Part shown: positions 5,815 through 6,414 of the stretch, in pieces
Position numbering within the stretch: the stretch's first letter is position 1
How the letters are laid out: each line of letters opens with the position of its first letter
DNA from: Pseudomonadota bacterium
Lineage (GTDB): Bacteria; Pseudomonadota; Gammaproteobacteria; Pseudomonadales; Oleiphilaceae
Assembly: GCA_023430625.1 (NCBI GenBank)
Contig: JAEZAA010000057.1
Location: 1-6,414 of the forward strand
Direction of reading: 5' to 3'
DNA length: 6,414 nt
The notes under the pieces: generated by a model
Seen by the model: only the letters and a program-made list of their open reading frames with translations
Database searches by the model: none
What the model was told of the DNA's origin: nothing
Program-made: the position numbers and the translations under genes

Positions 5815-6414
5815 GGCCTTTCAGCAGATCAAGCGCGTCCTGTTTCTGCTGATCATTTCCTTCCTGGGCAACCTCTTCCAGGATGTCACGGGCACCTTCG
5901 GAGTCTCCCATATCGATATAGGCACGAGCCAGGTCGAGCTTGGTGGCCACCTCATCGGTGCCTTCCAGGAAATCGAAGTCGTCTTCTTCCAGCTCGGACT
6001 CGTCTTCCAGATCGACATTCGCCACCAGGGCGCCTTCACCGGTTTCCAGCTCTGCGATTTCTTCATCCGACAGAACGTCCTCGGCTTCCGCTTCCAGCGT
6101 CAGGTCGGACTCCAGCTCAAGCTCCGCATCGGCCTCAAGGGTCGGCGCGGCCTCTTCATCGGCATCCAGCGCGTCCAGTTCAAGCTCGGACTCAAGTTCG
6201 CCATCCAATGCCACTGCCGGCTCGGATGCAATTTCCAGCTCATTTTCTGCCGTCTCGCTCAGATCGCCCAGCTCAAGGTCGTCCTCCAGATCGAGCGTTG
6301 CGGCCTCCTCGGCTTTCTCCTCAGGATCCAGGTCGAAACCACCCAGCTCCAGGTCCGCTTCGGAAACGTTCAGATCATTGTCTGCAGCCGCATCCAGAGT
6401 CGCGACCTCTTCGC
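5807..6414 (-). CDS. fimV: FimV/HubP family polar hub protein, C-terminal 201 residues only
   Basis: The fragment enters at the window edge (two bases of a split codon, then 201 residues) and ends at TAA 5809-5807. Residues 1-150 are an extremely acidic, low-complexity linker: by my count 62 Asp/Glu and one basic residue (Lys33), with no Cys, Trp or Tyr, and many degenerate units such as DLELGD and ELELES. Residues 154-201 are the conserved FimV C-terminal helical domain, including TKLDLARAYIDMGD (157-170) and the ending DALDLLKGLE. FimV/HubP proteins are inner-membrane proteins with a periplasmic LysM domain; they organise the cell pole, type IV pili and flagella. The LysM domain and membrane segment would lie outside the window. 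The call rests on the C-terminal domain, the acidic linker and the truA neighbour. The C-terminal domain resembles a short TPR, so a different acidic TPR protein is a remote alternative. Confidence 0.93.
   Translation of the reverse strand, partial: EEVATLDAAADNDLNVSEADLELGGFDLDPEEKAEEAATLDLEDDLELGDLSETAENELEIASEPAVALDGELESELELDALDADEEAAPTLEADAELELESDLTLEAEAEDVLSDEEIAELETGEGALVANVDLEDESELEEDDFDFLEGTDEVATKLDLARAYIDMGDSEGARDILEEVAQEGNDQQKQDALDLLKGLE

Noticed and set aside
1..6414. Search for CRISPR repeats, tRNA, IS ends, attachment sites, toxin-antitoxin or defence genes
   Set aside because: No such signal was seen; the window is almost entirely conserved housekeeping coding sequence with short gaps.

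Overview
The window is a compact run of housekeeping genes, all on the minus strand and all intact except where the window cuts the two outermost ones. Reading in the direction of transcription (high to low coordinates) the order is fimV (C-terminal end only), truA, trpF, trpB, trpA, accD, folC (start present, C-terminal end missing). The sequence is GC-rich (roughly 60% by eye). The order fimV-truA-trpF-(trpB-trpA)-accD-folC and the protein sequences point to a gammaproteobacterium, most likely a Pseudomonas/Marinobacter/Halomonas-like or other marine lineage. I cannot name the genus from sequence alone.

Layout. 5807-6414 holds the last 201 residues of FimV, a polar hub protein, with a very acidic linker followed by the conserved C-terminal helical domain. 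A 53-base gap carries a 10-bp perfect hairpin and a possible promoter in front of truA (tRNA pseudouridine synthase A). A 127-base gap with a perfect TATAAT box precedes trpF-trpB-trpA. These encode phosphoribosylanthranilate isomerase and the beta and alpha subunits of tryptophan synthase; trpF starts with TTG, trpB with GTG, and the two genes overlap by 17 bases. After 91 bases comes accD (carboxyltransferase beta subunit of acetyl-CoA carboxylase), which is separated by one base from folC (dihydrofolate/folylpolyglutamate synthase).

How the genes work together. TrpF, TrpB and TrpA supply three of the late steps of tryptophan synthesis; the indole-3-glycerol phosphate synthase step (TrpC) between TrpF and TrpA is not encoded here and must lie elsewhere. 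AccD makes malonyl-CoA with AccA/AccB/AccC encoded elsewhere. FolC makes folate polyglutamates. TruA modifies tRNA anticodon arms. These are unrelated pathways held together by conserved gene order.

I see no mobile element, CRISPR array, tRNA, rRNA, defence system or sign of recent transfer. Nothing looks like an undescribed multi-gene system. The most interesting signals are regulatory: a hairpin that would hide the truA ribosome binding site, with a candidate promoter placed so that its transcript would lack most of one arm, and the non-ATG starts of trpF and trpB.
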